Assembly (NCBI RefSeq): GCF_006717075.1 | Contig: NZ_VFQC01000001.1 | Coordinates: forward strand, 1,907,501 to 1,971,500 | Length of the DNA stretch: 64,000 bases | Reading direction: 5' to 3' | Origin: Haloactinospora alba | Lineage (GTDB): Bacteria; Actinomycetota; Actinomycetes; Streptosporangiales; Streptosporangiaceae | In this document: one piece after another, positions 7,509 to 17,302 of the stretch | Numbering within the stretch: the stretch's first letter is position 1 | Layout: every line of letters starts with the position of its first letter | Notes under the pieces: generated by a model | Database searches by the model: none | What the model was told of the DNA's origin: nothing | What the model saw: only the letters and a program-made list of their open reading frames with translations | Made by a program: the position numbers and the translations under genes

Positions 7509-9386
7509 ATGTCCAGAGAGGAGGAGGGCGTCCCTTCCGGTACGAGCGCCGGAGACGTACGCCGCGAAGCGATGAGTGAGCTCCCGCTGTCCACCGAGGG
7601 AAGCACCGTTCCCTCGTCTCCTTCGCCCGAGGAGGGCGGCAGTGCCCCTCCGGCGCAGCAGCTGCGGCAGGTACTGGCCAGCATGGGGGCTCCCGAGACC
7701 CTGGCAGAGCCCGTCACGGAAGCTCTCGGTCCGCAGGCGGCCGCTCTCCTCACCGAGGATCCGTGGCAGCTACTAACCCTCGGCAGTGTCACCGTGGAGC
7801 AGGCCGACTACTGCGCCCACCGGTTGCTCGGCCCCTCCCCCTCCCCGGACGACCCCCGTCGCCTCCGTGCCATCGTGCGCTGCGCGCTGTCCCGGGCCGC
7901 ACGCGAGGGCCACACCGTTCTCGAGGAGCACCACCTCTCCACCACCGTGCGGGACCTGGGGGGTGCGTCTCCCCGGCAGGCACTGGAGGAAGCGCTGCAG
8001 CAGCAGGACGTCGTCCCCATCGAGGTGGTGGAGGACACGGACGAGGAGGGGGAGGAAGAGCCGCCGGATCCGACCCGCTACTACGCGTTGGCTGACCTGG
8101 GGCAGGCGGAGCAGGAGCTCGGCACCGGTGTCGCACGGCTGGCGTACACCAGTGAGCCCATCATGGACTCCGCCACCGCGGCGGAGACCGCGGCGGCCAC
8201 CGCCGAACGGTTCGGCATGGAACTGGCCGGAGAGACCACCGCCGCTGTCGTCACCGCGGCGCTGCGGGGAGTCTGCGTGCTGGCGCACGGAGCCGGCGCT
8301 TCCCGTGGCGTGTCGCACGCTCTGGCATGCTGCGCGGATGTGGCTGCGGAGAGCGGCACCGGCATCGCTGTCGCCGCTCCCACCGCGCAGTCGGCCCAGG
8401 CCCTCAACGCGCAGCTGGACAGCGAGGGCGTCTCCGGGGTCCGCGCCGTACCACTCCCCCAGCTGCTGGAGTGCAGCTCCCCCGGTGTGTTCGAGCGCGG
8501 CCCGGAACATCCGCTGGAAGCGGGCCTCGTCGTCGTCACCAGCGCCATGGCGCTGGACACCCGGCACGCGGCGGCGCTGGTGCGGGCCTGTGGCGACGGC
8601 ACACACCTGGTGCTGCTCGCCGACCCCGACCAGGCGCCCTCGGCCGGCCCCGGCCAGGTGGTGCGTGACCTCCTCGCGTCGGGAACAGTGGCCAGCGCCA
8701 CGGTGCCGTCCGACCCCGCTCCGGATCCCATCACCGCGATGGCGGAACTCGTAGCCGCCGGTGAGTGGGGGGAGGTTCCGGCTCCGCACCGGGAGGTCGC
8801 CGTTGTTCCCGCCAGCTCCGGCGAGGAGGCGGCCCACCGGGTCCTACAGCTCCTGACGGACTCGATTCCCCGTGCGTTGGGGATCCCTGCCGAGGAGACC
8901 CAGATAGTGACGGCCACCCGCGGTGGGGAGGCGGGCGCGGACGCCCTGAACGCGGCCTGCAAGTCCCGGTTCAATCCCGGGGCCGGGCGGGTGGACGGCC
9001 TGGACAGCGGAGACCGGGTCCGGTTCACCACCGACGGTCCGGGCCATGCTGCCGGCGACGTGGGCTACGTGCGCGCGTTGGACGACGACGGTGCCACTGT
9101 CGACCTGGCCAACGGCACCGTCGCGACCGGTGTGGACCGCGGGAAACTGCGCCTCGGATGGGCTGTGACGGTAGCCGCTGCCCACGGCGGCCACTGGCCC
9201 GCGGCCATCGCGGTGTTCGACCCGCGGGCCTCCGGGTCCCGACCGCAGGTGTACACGGCCGCCACCCGAGCGCTACGGCACCTCTCCGTGGTCCACGCTT
9301 CCGGCCCCGAGCTCACGCGAGCTGTGCGGGACAACGTCACGCTGTCCCGGCACACGTGTCTGATGTGGATCCTGCGCGGCGCGTGA
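7509..9386 (+). CDS. RecD2-like protein with degenerate helicase motifs
   Basis: The 625-aa protein follows the RecD2/helix-hairpin-helix helicase layout: an N-terminal helical part, an ATPase-like core from about residue 240, and a C-terminal segment like the RecD2 SH3/helicase-2B region (SGDRVRFT...GDVGYVRAL and YTAATRAL). The usual Walker A GGPGTGKT is replaced by AHGAGASRG near residues 258-266. The Walker B acids are lost (VVVTSAMALD where DEAS is expected). LADPDQAPSAGPGQVVRDL is still clearly RecD-like. It is therefore probably not an active ATPase and may be a structural or DNA-binding paralogue. The start is uncertain; an in-frame ATG at 7572 is an alternative. Confidence 0.75.
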   Translation: MSREEEGVPSGTSAGDVRREAMSELPLSTEGSTVPSSPSPEEGGSAPPAQQLRQVLASMGAPETLAEPVTEALGPQAAALLTEDPWQLLTLGSVTVEQADYCAHRLLGPSPSPDDPRRLRAIVRCALSRAAREGHTVLEEHHLSTTVRDLGGASPRQALEEALQQQDVVPIEVVEDTDEEGEEEPPDPTRYYALADLGQAEQELGTGVARLAYTSEPIMDSATAAETAAATAERFGMELAGETTAAVVTAALRGVCVLAHGAGASRGVSHALACCADVAAESGTGIAVAAPTAQSAQALNAQLDSEGVSGVRAVPLPQLLECSSPGVFERGPEHPLEAGLVVVTSAMALDTRHAAALVRACGDGTHLVLLADPDQAPSAGPGQVVRDLLASGTVASATVPSDPAPDPITAMAELVAAGEWGEVPAPHREVAVVPASSGEEAAHRVLQLLTDSIPRALGIPAEETQIVTATRGGEAGADALNAACKSRFNPGAGRVDGLDSGDRVRFTTDGPGHAAGDVGYVRALDDDGATVDLANGTVATGVDRGKLRLGWAVTVAAAHGGHWPAAIAVFDPRASGSRPQVYTAATRALRHLSVVHASGPELTRAVRDNVTLSRHTCLMWILRGA

Positions 9387-9457
9387 GGGGTGGCGCTCCC
9401 CGGAAAGGGAACACCACCCCGGCACAGCGCCGCTACCGGGCTCTGCCGCGCGCGGCG

Positions 9458-10210
9458 CTACACCTGGTCGAGGAACCCGCCGTCGACGGCCACGTTGACA
9501 CCGGTGGTGAAACTCGCCGCTGGGCTGGCCAAAAAGACCACCGTGCGCGCGATCTCCTCGGGAGCCCCCAACCGGCCCATGGGGATCGAGGAACGGATCC
9601 GTTCGTAGAAATCGGGGGCGTTCTCCCGGCGGCGGGCCCAGCCGCCGCCCTCGAACTCGACGGGTCCGGGCGAGACCGTGTTCACCCGGATCCCCTCGGA
9701 AGGCAGGCTACGGCCCAGAGCGGCGGCGTGCTGGTTCATCGCCGCCTTGACCGCTCCGTAGGCCCCGGCCCCGGAGGGAGGCCCCGTGTGCAACGCGGAC
9801 GTCGTCGAGATCAGCACGATCGCACCGCCCCGTCGGGATGCCGCCAGATGGGGCTGGGCCTGTTCGGCTATCCGTACGAACGGCATCAGGTCCGTCTCGT
9901 AGCTCTGCTGCCATGTCGCTCCGCCACCCGCGGAGACGTTCGACACCAGAACGTCGACACCGCCCAGCTCGCGCGCGGCGTGGTCGACGAAGCCGCGTAT
10001 CCCCGCGTCATCGGTGACGTCGACGGCCTGGTGCACCACGGTTCCACCGGCCGCACGCAGCTCACGCGCGGCCTCCGCCAACGGTTCGGGGGAGCGAGCG
10101 CAGATCGCCACGTCCGCGCCCTCGTCGGCGAACGTGTGCGCGATCGCCCTACCGATGCCCCTGCTCGCCCCGGTGACGACGACCTTCGCCCCGCGGAGTC
10201 CGAGTTCCAT
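9458..10210 (-). CDS. SDR family oxidoreductase
   Basis: This is a 250-aa classical short-chain dehydrogenase. It has TGASRGIG as the nucleotide-binding loop near residue 14, a cofactor Asp in AVDVTD, SNVSAG in place of the usual NAG motif, catalytic Ser in LISTTSA, and YGAVKAA carrying the Tyr-x3-Lys pair. The SPGPVEFEGGG and VAVDGGF segments are family-typical. It lies on the same strand as fabI and fabG with a 120-nt gap. The substrate is unknown; an acyl or steroid-type ketone is possible. Confidence 0.88.
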   Translation of the reverse strand: MELGLRGAKVVVTGASRGIGRAIAHTFADEGADVAICARSPEPLAEAARELRAAGGTVVHQAVDVTDDAGIRGFVDHAARELGGVDVLVSNVSAGGGATWQQSYETDLMPFVRIAEQAQPHLAASRRGGAIVLISTTSALHTGPPSGAGAYGAVKAAMNQHAAALGRSLPSEGIRVNTVSPGPVEFEGGGWARRRENAPDFYERIRSSIPMGRLGAPEEIARTVVFLASPAASFTTGVNVAVDGGFLDQV

Positions 10211-10330
10211 GCCGCTGGTTCCTTTCCCGACTTCTGGATCGCGCGACCGTGCCCGACTCGAACGACGCTCTCCGCACCGACCACGCCACGGCTCTGGCCT
10301 CGTCGGCCGGACTGCCCCGCAGGGCTCAGC

Positions 10331-11095
10331 CTACGCGCCGGTCGAGTGGAAACCTCCGTCGACATGCACCACTTCCCCGGTCGTGGCGGGGAACCAGTCG
10401 GAGAGCAGGGCGGTGACAGCGCGCGCGGCGGGCTCGGGGTCGGACGTGTCCCACCCGAGAGGGGCGCGTTGCGGCCAGGCGTCGGCGAGCTCGTCGAAAC
10501 CCGGGATGCTGCGCGCGGCCATGGTACGGAGCGGCCCGGCGGAGACCATGTTCACCCGGACCTGGTCCTCGCCGACATAGCGCGCGAGGTAGCGGGCCGT
10601 GGAGGTCAGGGCGGACTTGGCGACGCCCATCCAGTCATAGACCGGATACGAGACGCTGTTGTCGAAGTCCATCGCGACGACCGACCCTCCCTGTTTCATG
10701 AGGGGAAGCACGGCCGTCGTGAGGGCCTTCAGCGAGAACGCCGAGGTGTGCACGGCGGTGGCGACGTCGTCCCAGCCGGCGTTGAGGAAGTTGCCGCCGA
10801 GGGCCTCCTGGGGGGTGTAGGCGATGGCGTGCACGATGCCGTCGATCCCGTCGACGTGTTCGGCTATACGGCTGCTGAGGCTGTCCAGGTGCTCGTTATC
10901 GGTGACGTCGAGCTCAAGGACGGGGGGAGCTTCCGGAAGCCGCTGGGCGACGCGTTCGACCAGGCTGAGCCGCCCGTATCCGGTGAGCAGCACCGTGGCG
11001 CCCTGTTCCTGGCACATACGGGCCACGTGGAAGGCGATCGAGCTGTCCGTGATCACCCCGGTGACGAGGATGCGCTTGCCCTCGAGGATTCCCAT
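10331..11095 (-). CDS. fabI: Enoyl-[acyl-carrier-protein] reductase (NADH), InhA/FabI type
   Basis: It catalyses the last reduction in the fatty-acid elongation cycle. The 254-aa sequence has the FabI-specific glycine motif GVITDSSIAFHVA near residue 14, the HAIAYTP segment, and the active-site Tyr-x6-Lys in SYPVYDWMGVAKSAL, closer to mycobacterial InhA than to E. coli FabI. The C-terminal GEVVHVDGGFHSTGA is typical. It follows fabG at 47 nt, the same arrangement as SCO1815-SCO1814 in Streptomyces, so the two are almost certainly one transcript. Confidence 0.95.
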   Translation of the reverse strand: MGILEGKRILVTGVITDSSIAFHVARMCQEQGATVLLTGYGRLSLVERVAQRLPEAPPVLELDVTDNEHLDSLSSRIAEHVDGIDGIVHAIAYTPQEALGGNFLNAGWDDVATAVHTSAFSLKALTTAVLPLMKQGGSVVAMDFDNSVSYPVYDWMGVAKSALTSTARYLARYVGEDQVRVNMVSAGPLRTMAARSIPGFDELADAWPQRAPLGWDTSDPEPAARAVTALLSDWFPATTGEVVHVDGGFHSTGA

Positions 11096-11142
11096 GGGTT
11101 GTTCCGTTCTATGTCGTGGGTTCGGTTGCCGTGGCCGCGGTG

Positions 11143-11913
<771 letters not shown>

Positions 11914-12086
11914 CTAGCTACCGGACGGTAGCGGAACGTCCGTGCTGGTTGACCTCCCCGTCCTCGGACGGCCCCCGCTCCGACGTGCGGTGCGTCACAC
12001 CTCCGGTGACCGGGTATGCAGTCTCTGTGTGCCCCGGTATCGGGGGGACGGACGGGGCACCAGCGCCACTGGCAGGGGAGGCTCCA

Positions 12087-13106
12087 GTGAAAACCGTCAC
12101 TACCGCTACACCCGTCGACTTCGACACGTTCGGGGACTACGGCTCCTACATGACCAAGCCCCGGGGGGAAGCGTTCGAACGGCCCGCCTACCCGTTCCGG
12201 GAACGGATCGGTTCCCAACGCTTCCCCGCCGAGAGCGGCCGCTACCACATCTACGCTTCCTACGCGTGCCCTTGGGCGCACCGCAGTCTGATCGTGCGCA
12301 AGCTCAAGGGGCTGGAGGACGCCGTGTCGGTCGGCATCGTCGATCCGATACGCGACGGCCGCGGCTGGGCCTTCCGGGAGGGCGAGGGGCACGGCCCCGA
12401 CACCGTGGGCCACTTCGCTCTGCTGCGCGAGGCCTACGAGGCCTCCGAGCCCGGTTACGACGGCCACATCTCCGTTCCCGTGCTCTGGGACACGCACACG
12501 CGGCGCATCGTCAGCAACAACTTCCCGGACATCACCATCGACCTGAACGAATGCTTCAACGCGTGGGCCACCAAGGCGATCGACCTGTACCCGGAAAGCA
12601 TGCGTTCGGAGATCGACGACCTCAACCGCCGGATCTACGCCACCGTGAACAACGGGGTCTACCGGTGCGGGTTCGCTCCCAGCCAGGAAGCGTACGACAA
12701 CGCGGTGGCCGCGCTCTTCACCACCCTGGACGACCTCGAGGAGCGTCTGTCCACTCGGCGTTACCTGCTCGGTGACCGGATCACCGAGGCCGACGTGCGG
12801 CTATGGGTGACCCTGGCGCGGTTCGACATCGTCTACGCAACGCACTTCAAGACCAACGTCCGGCGCCTGGTGGACTACCCCAACCTCTGGGGCTACACCC
12901 GCGACCTCTACTCGTTGCCGGCCTTCCGCGAGACCACGGACTTCGACCACATCAAACGGCACTACTACGTCACCCACGGCGCCCTGAACCCGAAACGGAT
13001 CGTTCCGGCCGGCCCGGTCACGGACTTCGACGCGCCGCACGACCGGGCCCGGCTCAGCGAACACGACCCGCACGCACAGGTCATCAGCCCTCGCCAAGGC
13101 GGTTGA
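12087..13106 (+). CDS. Glutathione S-transferase family protein, glutathionyl-hydroquinone reductase-like
   Basis: The 339-aa product belongs to the Xi-class/ECM4-YqjG family. The catalytic cysteine is in the CPWA motif of YASYACPWAHRS near residue 60, followed by the all-helical GST C-domain. The family reduces S-glutathionyl-hydroquinones. Actinobacteria of this kind make mycothiol rather than glutathione, so the thiol partner here is probably mycothiol; that is inference. The GTG at 12087 is chosen because GGGGAGG sits 5 nt upstream. The last 23 nt overlap the convergent phosphotransferase gene. Confidence 0.87.
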   Translation: MKTVTTATPVDFDTFGDYGSYMTKPRGEAFERPAYPFRERIGSQRFPAESGRYHIYASYACPWAHRSLIVRKLKGLEDAVSVGIVDPIRDGRGWAFREGEGHGPDTVGHFALLREAYEASEPGYDGHISVPVLWDTHTRRIVSNNFPDITIDLNECFNAWATKAIDLYPESMRSEIDDLNRRIYATVNNGVYRCGFAPSQEAYDNAVAALFTTLDDLEERLSTRRYLLGDRITEADVRLWVTLARFDIVYATHFKTNVRRLVDYPNLWGYTRDLYSLPAFRETTDFDHIKRHYYVTHGALNPKRIVPAGPVTDFDAPHDRARLSEHDPHAQVISPRQGG

Positions 13107-14106
13107 GTCCCGCCCGGACCAGCTGGGGGACGGCCTCGCCGATGCGGTCGAAGTCCTCCCCCACCGTCTGGCCCTGGCTGTGCCGGTAGTGGATTCCTTC
13201 CAGGATCACCGCGAGCTTGAAGAACGCGAACCCGACGTAGAAGTCGAGCGTGGAGACGTCCCGACCGGAACGTTCCGCGTAGCGCCGCACGATCTCGTCG
13301 GCTCCGGGGAAGCCCGGGGCCTCACCGACGTTGCTGACCCCGGCGATGTGGGGAAGTTCGGGGCTGCTGTAGGCGATGATCAGCGCCAGGTCGGTGAGCG
13401 GGTCGCCGAGGGTGGACATCTCCCAGTCGAGCACGGCCGTGATGCGGTCGCGCTCGTCCACGAGCACGTTGTCCAGCCGGTAGTCCCCGTGCACGACGGT
13501 GGGGGCCGGCGATTCGGGGAGCATCGTCGTCAGCCGCTGTTGCAGCTCGTCGATTCCGGGAAGGTCGCGGCTGCGGGAAGCGTCGAGTTGTTTGCCCCAG
13601 CGGCGCAGCTGCCGTTGGAGGTAGCCGTCCGGCCGGCCGAAGTCCTCCAGCCCCACGCTCCCCGGATCCACGGTGTGCAGCTCCACCAGCGTGTCCACCA
13701 GCGAGAGGACGAGCCCGCGGGTGCGTTCCGGACCGATCTCCTCCAACTGCTCGCGCCGGCGGTACGGGGTCCCGTCGACGAAGTCCATGACATAGAAGTT
13801 CGCGCCGAGGACGTCCGGGTCCTCGCACAACAGCACGGTGGGGGGCACCGGAACGCCCGTCCCCGCCAGCGCGGCGATGACACGGTGCTCGCGCCCCATG
13901 TCGTGCGCCGTCGGCAGGACGTGGCCCAGCGGTGGGCGCCGCACCGCCCACGCGCGGTGTCCGTCGGTGACCCGGTAGGTGAGGTTGGAACGGCCACCGG
14001 CGATCACCTCTCCCGCCAGTTCCCCCTGGACCAGCCCCGGACGCTCCGCCGCCATGTGCGCGCGCAACCGTGCAAGGTCCAGCCCCGGAGGGTCGGTCTC
14101 CCCCAT
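13084..14106 (-). CDS. Phosphotransferase (aminoglycoside phosphotransferase/ACAD10-11-like kinase fold)
   Basis: The 340-aa protein has the APH kinase-like fold. GGRSNLTYRV is the glycine-rich nucleotide loop, VVHGDYRLDNVLV is the catalytic loop with Asp and Asn, and VLDWEMSTLGDP holds the metal-binding Asp. The DWEMSTLGDPLTDLA form is typical of the subgroup found with acyl-CoA dehydrogenases. The role is probably phosphorylation of a small metabolite or hydroxyacyl-CoA rather than drug resistance. The ATG at 14106 has GGCGGGAG upstream. It diverges from the MHS transporter. Confidence 0.87.
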   Translation of the reverse strand: MGETDPPGLDLARLRAHMAAERPGLVQGELAGEVIAGGRSNLTYRVTDGHRAWAVRRPPLGHVLPTAHDMGREHRVIAALAGTGVPVPPTVLLCEDPDVLGANFYVMDFVDGTPYRRREQLEEIGPERTRGLVLSLVDTLVELHTVDPGSVGLEDFGRPDGYLQRQLRRWGKQLDASRSRDLPGIDELQQRLTTMLPESPAPTVVHGDYRLDNVLVDERDRITAVLDWEMSTLGDPLTDLALIIAYSSPELPHIAGVSNVGEAPGFPGADEIVRRYAERSGRDVSTLDFYVGFAFFKLAVILEGIHYRHSQGQTVGEDFDRIGEAVPQLVRAGLNRLGEG

Positions 14107-14219
14107 GAGTTCTCCCGCCTGGTCTCCTGTCACTGCAACGCCCGGGGGCATTCCGGTTCCCCGCCGGGCGTGAGCGCAATATACCCCACGGCTTTTCCAA
14201 GAGAAAATCAATGGGGATA

Positions 14220-14248
14220 TTGACATACCATCCGGTCGGTTTCATGCT
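14220..14248 (+). promoter_or_regulatory. Candidate promoter with embedded operator upstream of the MHS transporter
   Basis: TTGACA (14220-14225) is a perfect -35 box, followed after 17 nt by CATGCT (14243-14248) as a weak -10. Between them lies ACCATCCGGTCGGT (14227-14240), whose core CCGGTCGG also occurs upstream of the TetR gene at 17.3 kb. The site could control both divergent genes. TetR-type control is inferred. Confidence 0.4.
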
Positions 14249-14317
14249 TTGGCGAAAACGTCGGCGTGTTTTTGTTCACATTTCCCGCCCCGGAACAGCG
14301 CCAGGAGGAACGGCCCG

Positions 14318-15658
14318 ATGTCTGGTCAACCAACCGCTGCCACCGCTGCGCAGCAGCCACCCTCTCCCCGCACACGCCGCGTTGTCGCAACCGCCGCGGC
14401 GGCCACCGCAGCCGTCGAGTGGTACGAGTACTTCGTGTTCGGCGTCGCGGCCGCGCTCGTCTTCAGCACGCTGTTCTTCCCCGAGTTCAGCCCGATCGCC
14501 GGGGTGCTCGCCTCGTTCGCCACGTTCGCTGTCGGGTTCCTCGCCCGTCCGCTGGGTGGGGTGCTCGGCGGGCACCTCGGCGACAGGTTCGGGCGCAAGC
14601 CCGTACTCGTGTGGTCGCTGGCGGCGATGGGAGTGGCCACGGCACTGATCGGAGCGCTGCCCACGTTCGCCACCATCGGCGTGGGCGCTCCCCTCCTGCT
14701 GGTCCTCCTGCGGCTCATCCAGGGGGTGGCGGTCGGTATGCAGTGGGGCGGCGCCGCGCTGCTGGCCACCGAGTACTCCCCGGAGGGCAAACGCGGCCTG
14801 TACGGCAGCCTGGTCCAGATGGGGGTACCCATCGGCCTCGTCACCGCCTACACGGTGTACTACGGCACCAACTTCCTCACCGGTTCGGAGGCGTTCGTGG
14901 CCTGGGGATGGCGGGTGCCGTTCCTCCTCGGCGGGCTCGTGCTGCTGCTCGCCTGGCTGATCCACCACTACGTGGCGGAAACCCCCGACTTCCAGCGTGC
15001 AGCGGCGAAGGACTCCGGTGCGCGCTCGCCGCTCGGTGACGTGCTGCGTTCCCACAAGGCGACGGTGCTGCTGGCCGGCGGCTCCTTCATGGTCAACCAC
15101 GCGACGTTCTACGTGCTCATCACCGGAATCCTGGACTACGCCACACGCGACCTGGGTCTGCCGTACGGGAACGTGCTTCTGGTCGCCCTGGCCCTGAGTA
15201 TCTTCCAGCTTCCCCTCATGCCCCTCGCCGCGGGAATCTCCGACCGGATCGGCCGGGTCAGGGTCTACACGGCCGGGATCACGGGGCTGTTCCTGTGGGC
15301 CGTTCCGCTGTTCCTCCTGGTCGACACCGCCAACATCTGGGTCATGGCAGTGGGCATGTTCGGGTGCGGGTTGTTCCTGAGCATCATGTACGCCCCGCAG
15401 GCCGCCCTGTTCGCCGAACTGTTCGACGCCGAGGTCCGGTTCACCGGTGCCTCCCTGGGGTACCAGATCAGCTCCGTCCTCGGAGGCGGATTCGCTCCCC
15501 TGATCATGGTCTCCCTACTCAGCACCACCGGAAGCTCGCTGTCGGTATCGGCCTACCTCATGGTGCTCGCCACGATCGCCCTGGGGTCGGTGTGGGCGCT
15601 GGTCCGGCGGAGGCGGCGCCGCGACGCGGAAAAACCAGCCGCACCCAGCGGCACCTGA
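14318..15658 (+). CDS. MFS transporter, metabolite:H+ symporter (MHS) family
   Basis: The 446-aa protein has about 12 hydrophobic segments and is an inner-membrane symporter. The N-terminal VEWYEYFVFG is the MHS family signature, and GHLGDRFGRKPVL is the loop 2-3 MFS motif. A second D-R-x-GR motif is present at ISDRIGRVRVY. Family members import shikimate, alpha-ketoglutarate, proline/betaine or citrate; the substrate here is unknown. The ATG at 14318 has AGGAGGAA 7 nt upstream. A run of Arg (RRRRRR) near the C-terminus is consistent with a cytoplasmic end. Confidence 0.9.
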   Translation: MSGQPTAATAAQQPPSPRTRRVVATAAAATAAVEWYEYFVFGVAAALVFSTLFFPEFSPIAGVLASFATFAVGFLARPLGGVLGGHLGDRFGRKPVLVWSLAAMGVATALIGALPTFATIGVGAPLLLVLLRLIQGVAVGMQWGGAALLATEYSPEGKRGLYGSLVQMGVPIGLVTAYTVYYGTNFLTGSEAFVAWGWRVPFLLGGLVLLLAWLIHHYVAETPDFQRAAAKDSGARSPLGDVLRSHKATVLLAGGSFMVNHATFYVLITGILDYATRDLGLPYGNVLLVALALSIFQLPLMPLAAGISDRIGRVRVYTAGITGLFLWAVPLFLLVDTANIWVMAVGMFGCGLFLSIMYAPQAALFAELFDAEVRFTGASLGYQISSVLGGGFAPLIMVSLLSTTGSSLSVSAYLMVLATIALGSVWALVRRRRRRDAEKPAAPSGT

Positions 15659-15745
15659 GCCTCCGGGAGCCGTCCGGGTGCGCCCGCGACGCGCATCCGG
15701 CACAATGCCTGCCGTACCCGACTCTCCGCGAAGCGAACCGACAAC

Positions 15746-16561
15746 GTGAGCCCCCCATTGACCGAGACACCTCCCTCCGTCGACACCAGCGTCGCGCATG
15801 TGGCCCGCATCTGGAACTACTGGCTCGGCGGCAAGGACAACTACGCCGCCGACCGCGAGACCGGAGACGAGATCGCCCGTGTCGTCCCCGAGGTCCGTGA
15901 ACTGGCCAACGCCGCACGGGCGTTCCTGGGACGCGCGGTGCGCTACCTGGCCGGTGAGGCCGGGGTGCGCCAGTTCCTGGACATCGGCACCGGCATGCCC
16001 ACCGTGAACAACACCCACGAGGTCGCCCAGGCCGTCGCGCCGGAGTCCCGCGTCGTCTACGTGGACAACGACCCGCTGGTGCTGGCCCACGCCAACGCCC
16101 TGCTGGTCGGCACCGAGGAGGGCAGCACCGACTACATCCACGCCGACCTGCGCGACCCCGCGACCATCATCGAGGCCGCCCGCCGGCGGTTGGACCTCAC
16201 CCGACCGGTCGCGCTGATGCTCATGGGCGTCCTCGAGTTCGTCACCGACGACGACGAAGCCCGCGGCATCGTGCGACAGCTGTTGGAGGCGCTACCGGCC
16301 GGCAGCTATCTCGCCCTGTACGACGGGAGTTACGTCATCTACGAGGAGCGCTCCGCCGAGATGGCTCGGATGTGGAACGAATCCGGAAACACACCGCTCG
16401 TGCTGCGGAGCCCCGAACAGCTCGCCGGTTTCTTCGAGGGCACGGAGCTGGTCGACCCCGGCGTCGTCTCCGTCTCCCAGTGGCGGCCGGATCCCACCCA
16501 TATCGGGTCTCCGCGCGAGGTCGACGCCTTCTGCGGTGTCGCCCGCAAACCACACGCCTGA
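15746..16561 (+). CDS. SAM-dependent methyltransferase, DUF574 (Methyltransf_19) family
   Basis: This 271-aa protein has the actinobacterial DUF574 pattern. The IWNYWLGGKDNYAADRE block is near residue 22 and the SAM-binding FLDIGTGMPT is near residue 76. VVYVDNDPLVLAHA follows, then ALMLMGVLEFV. These genes are expanded in filamentous actinomycetes and often lie near regulatory or secondary-metabolic genes; their substrates are mostly unknown. The start is a GTG. It is followed by a convergent hairpin and the TetR gene. Confidence 0.9.
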   Translation: MSPPLTETPPSVDTSVAHVARIWNYWLGGKDNYAADRETGDEIARVVPEVRELANAARAFLGRAVRYLAGEAGVRQFLDIGTGMPTVNNTHEVAQAVAPESRVVYVDNDPLVLAHANALLVGTEEGSTDYIHADLRDPATIIEAARRRLDLTRPVALMLMGVLEFVTDDDEARGIVRQLLEALPAGSYLALYDGSYVIYEERSAEMARMWNESGNTPLVLRSPEQLAGFFEGTELVDPGVVSVSQWRPDPTHIGSPREVDAFCGVARKPHA

Positions 16562-16583
16562 CCCGGCAAGGACCTCCGCCGGG
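16562..16583. terminator. Hairpin between convergent methyltransferase and TetR genes
   Basis: CCCGGC/GCCGGG stem (6 bp) with a 10-nt loop starts 1 nt past the methyltransferase stop. It is short but well placed. Confidence 0.4.
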
Positions 16584-16612
16584 AGGGGCCGGCGTTCCAC
16601 CGGGGTGTCAGG

Positions 16613-17275
16613 TCATGTCTGTATATTTCCCACTGCTGTGGGGCGTAGCGCGTCCAGGAGCAGCCGGGCGTAGTGGTCACCGATCTCGGCCGCGCTGAGC
16701 GGACCGTCCGACCGGTACCACGTGCTGAGGTGGTGCACGGAACCGAAGTAGAACTCCGCCACGAGGTCCGCCGGAACACCGGCCGCGAACACCCCGGCTT
16801 CCTGCCCCTCACAGATCAGCGAACGGAACAGTTCGTGGTACCGGCGCCGCTCGGCACGCACGTTCTGCTGTTTCGCGGCGCTGAGCTGGTGCAGGGAACG
16901 GAAGAAGATGGTGGCGTCGTCCAGGTGGGCGATGGTGGTGACGACGACGTCGGCGGCCGCCTCGCGTACCCGCTGCGCCACGGGGAGCTCCTGGTAGGCG
17001 ATACGCTCCAGGCGCTCCATCTGCATCCGCAGCACCCGGGAGTAGACCTCCGCGAGGAGGTCGTCCTTGGAGTCGAAGTAGTGGTACATCGCCCCCTTGG
17101 TGACGGCAGCGGTGTCCACGATCTCCTGCACCGACGTGCGGTCGAAGCCCTTCTCCGCGAACAACCGGGTGGCCACAGCCATCAACCGGCGTGGAACGGA
17201 GCCTTCCGATCCCTCGGAGGCGGTCGGGGTCGTCGTCTCGTTTCCCCCCGTGCCGCCATGGGCGCGAACGGCCAC
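16613..17275 (-). CDS. TetR family transcriptional regulator
   Basis: The 220-aa protein carries a TetR helix-turn-helix near residues 28-75 (RRLMAVATRLFAEKGFDRTSVQEIVDTAAVTKGAMYHYFDSK in outline), with a C-terminal TetR_C-like ligand domain. The family generally represses adjacent or divergent genes and releases DNA on ligand binding. The HTH resembles regulators of fatty-acid or steroid catabolism, but the ligand is not predictable. Its upstream region contains ACCCGGTCGGGT, which may be an autoregulatory site. Confidence 0.9.
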   Translation of the reverse strand: MAVRAHGGTGGNETTTPTASEGSEGSVPRRLMAVATRLFAEKGFDRTSVQEIVDTAAVTKGAMYHYFDSKDDLLAEVYSRVLRMQMERLERIAYQELPVAQRVREAAADVVVTTIAHLDDATIFFRSLHQLSAAKQQNVRAERRRYHELFRSLICEGQEAGVFAAGVPADLVAEFYFGSVHHLSTWYRSDGPLSAAEIGDHYARLLLDALRPTAVGNIQT

Positions 17276-17302
17276 GGCATGCGCCTTTCTGCTGAGCGGT
17301 TA

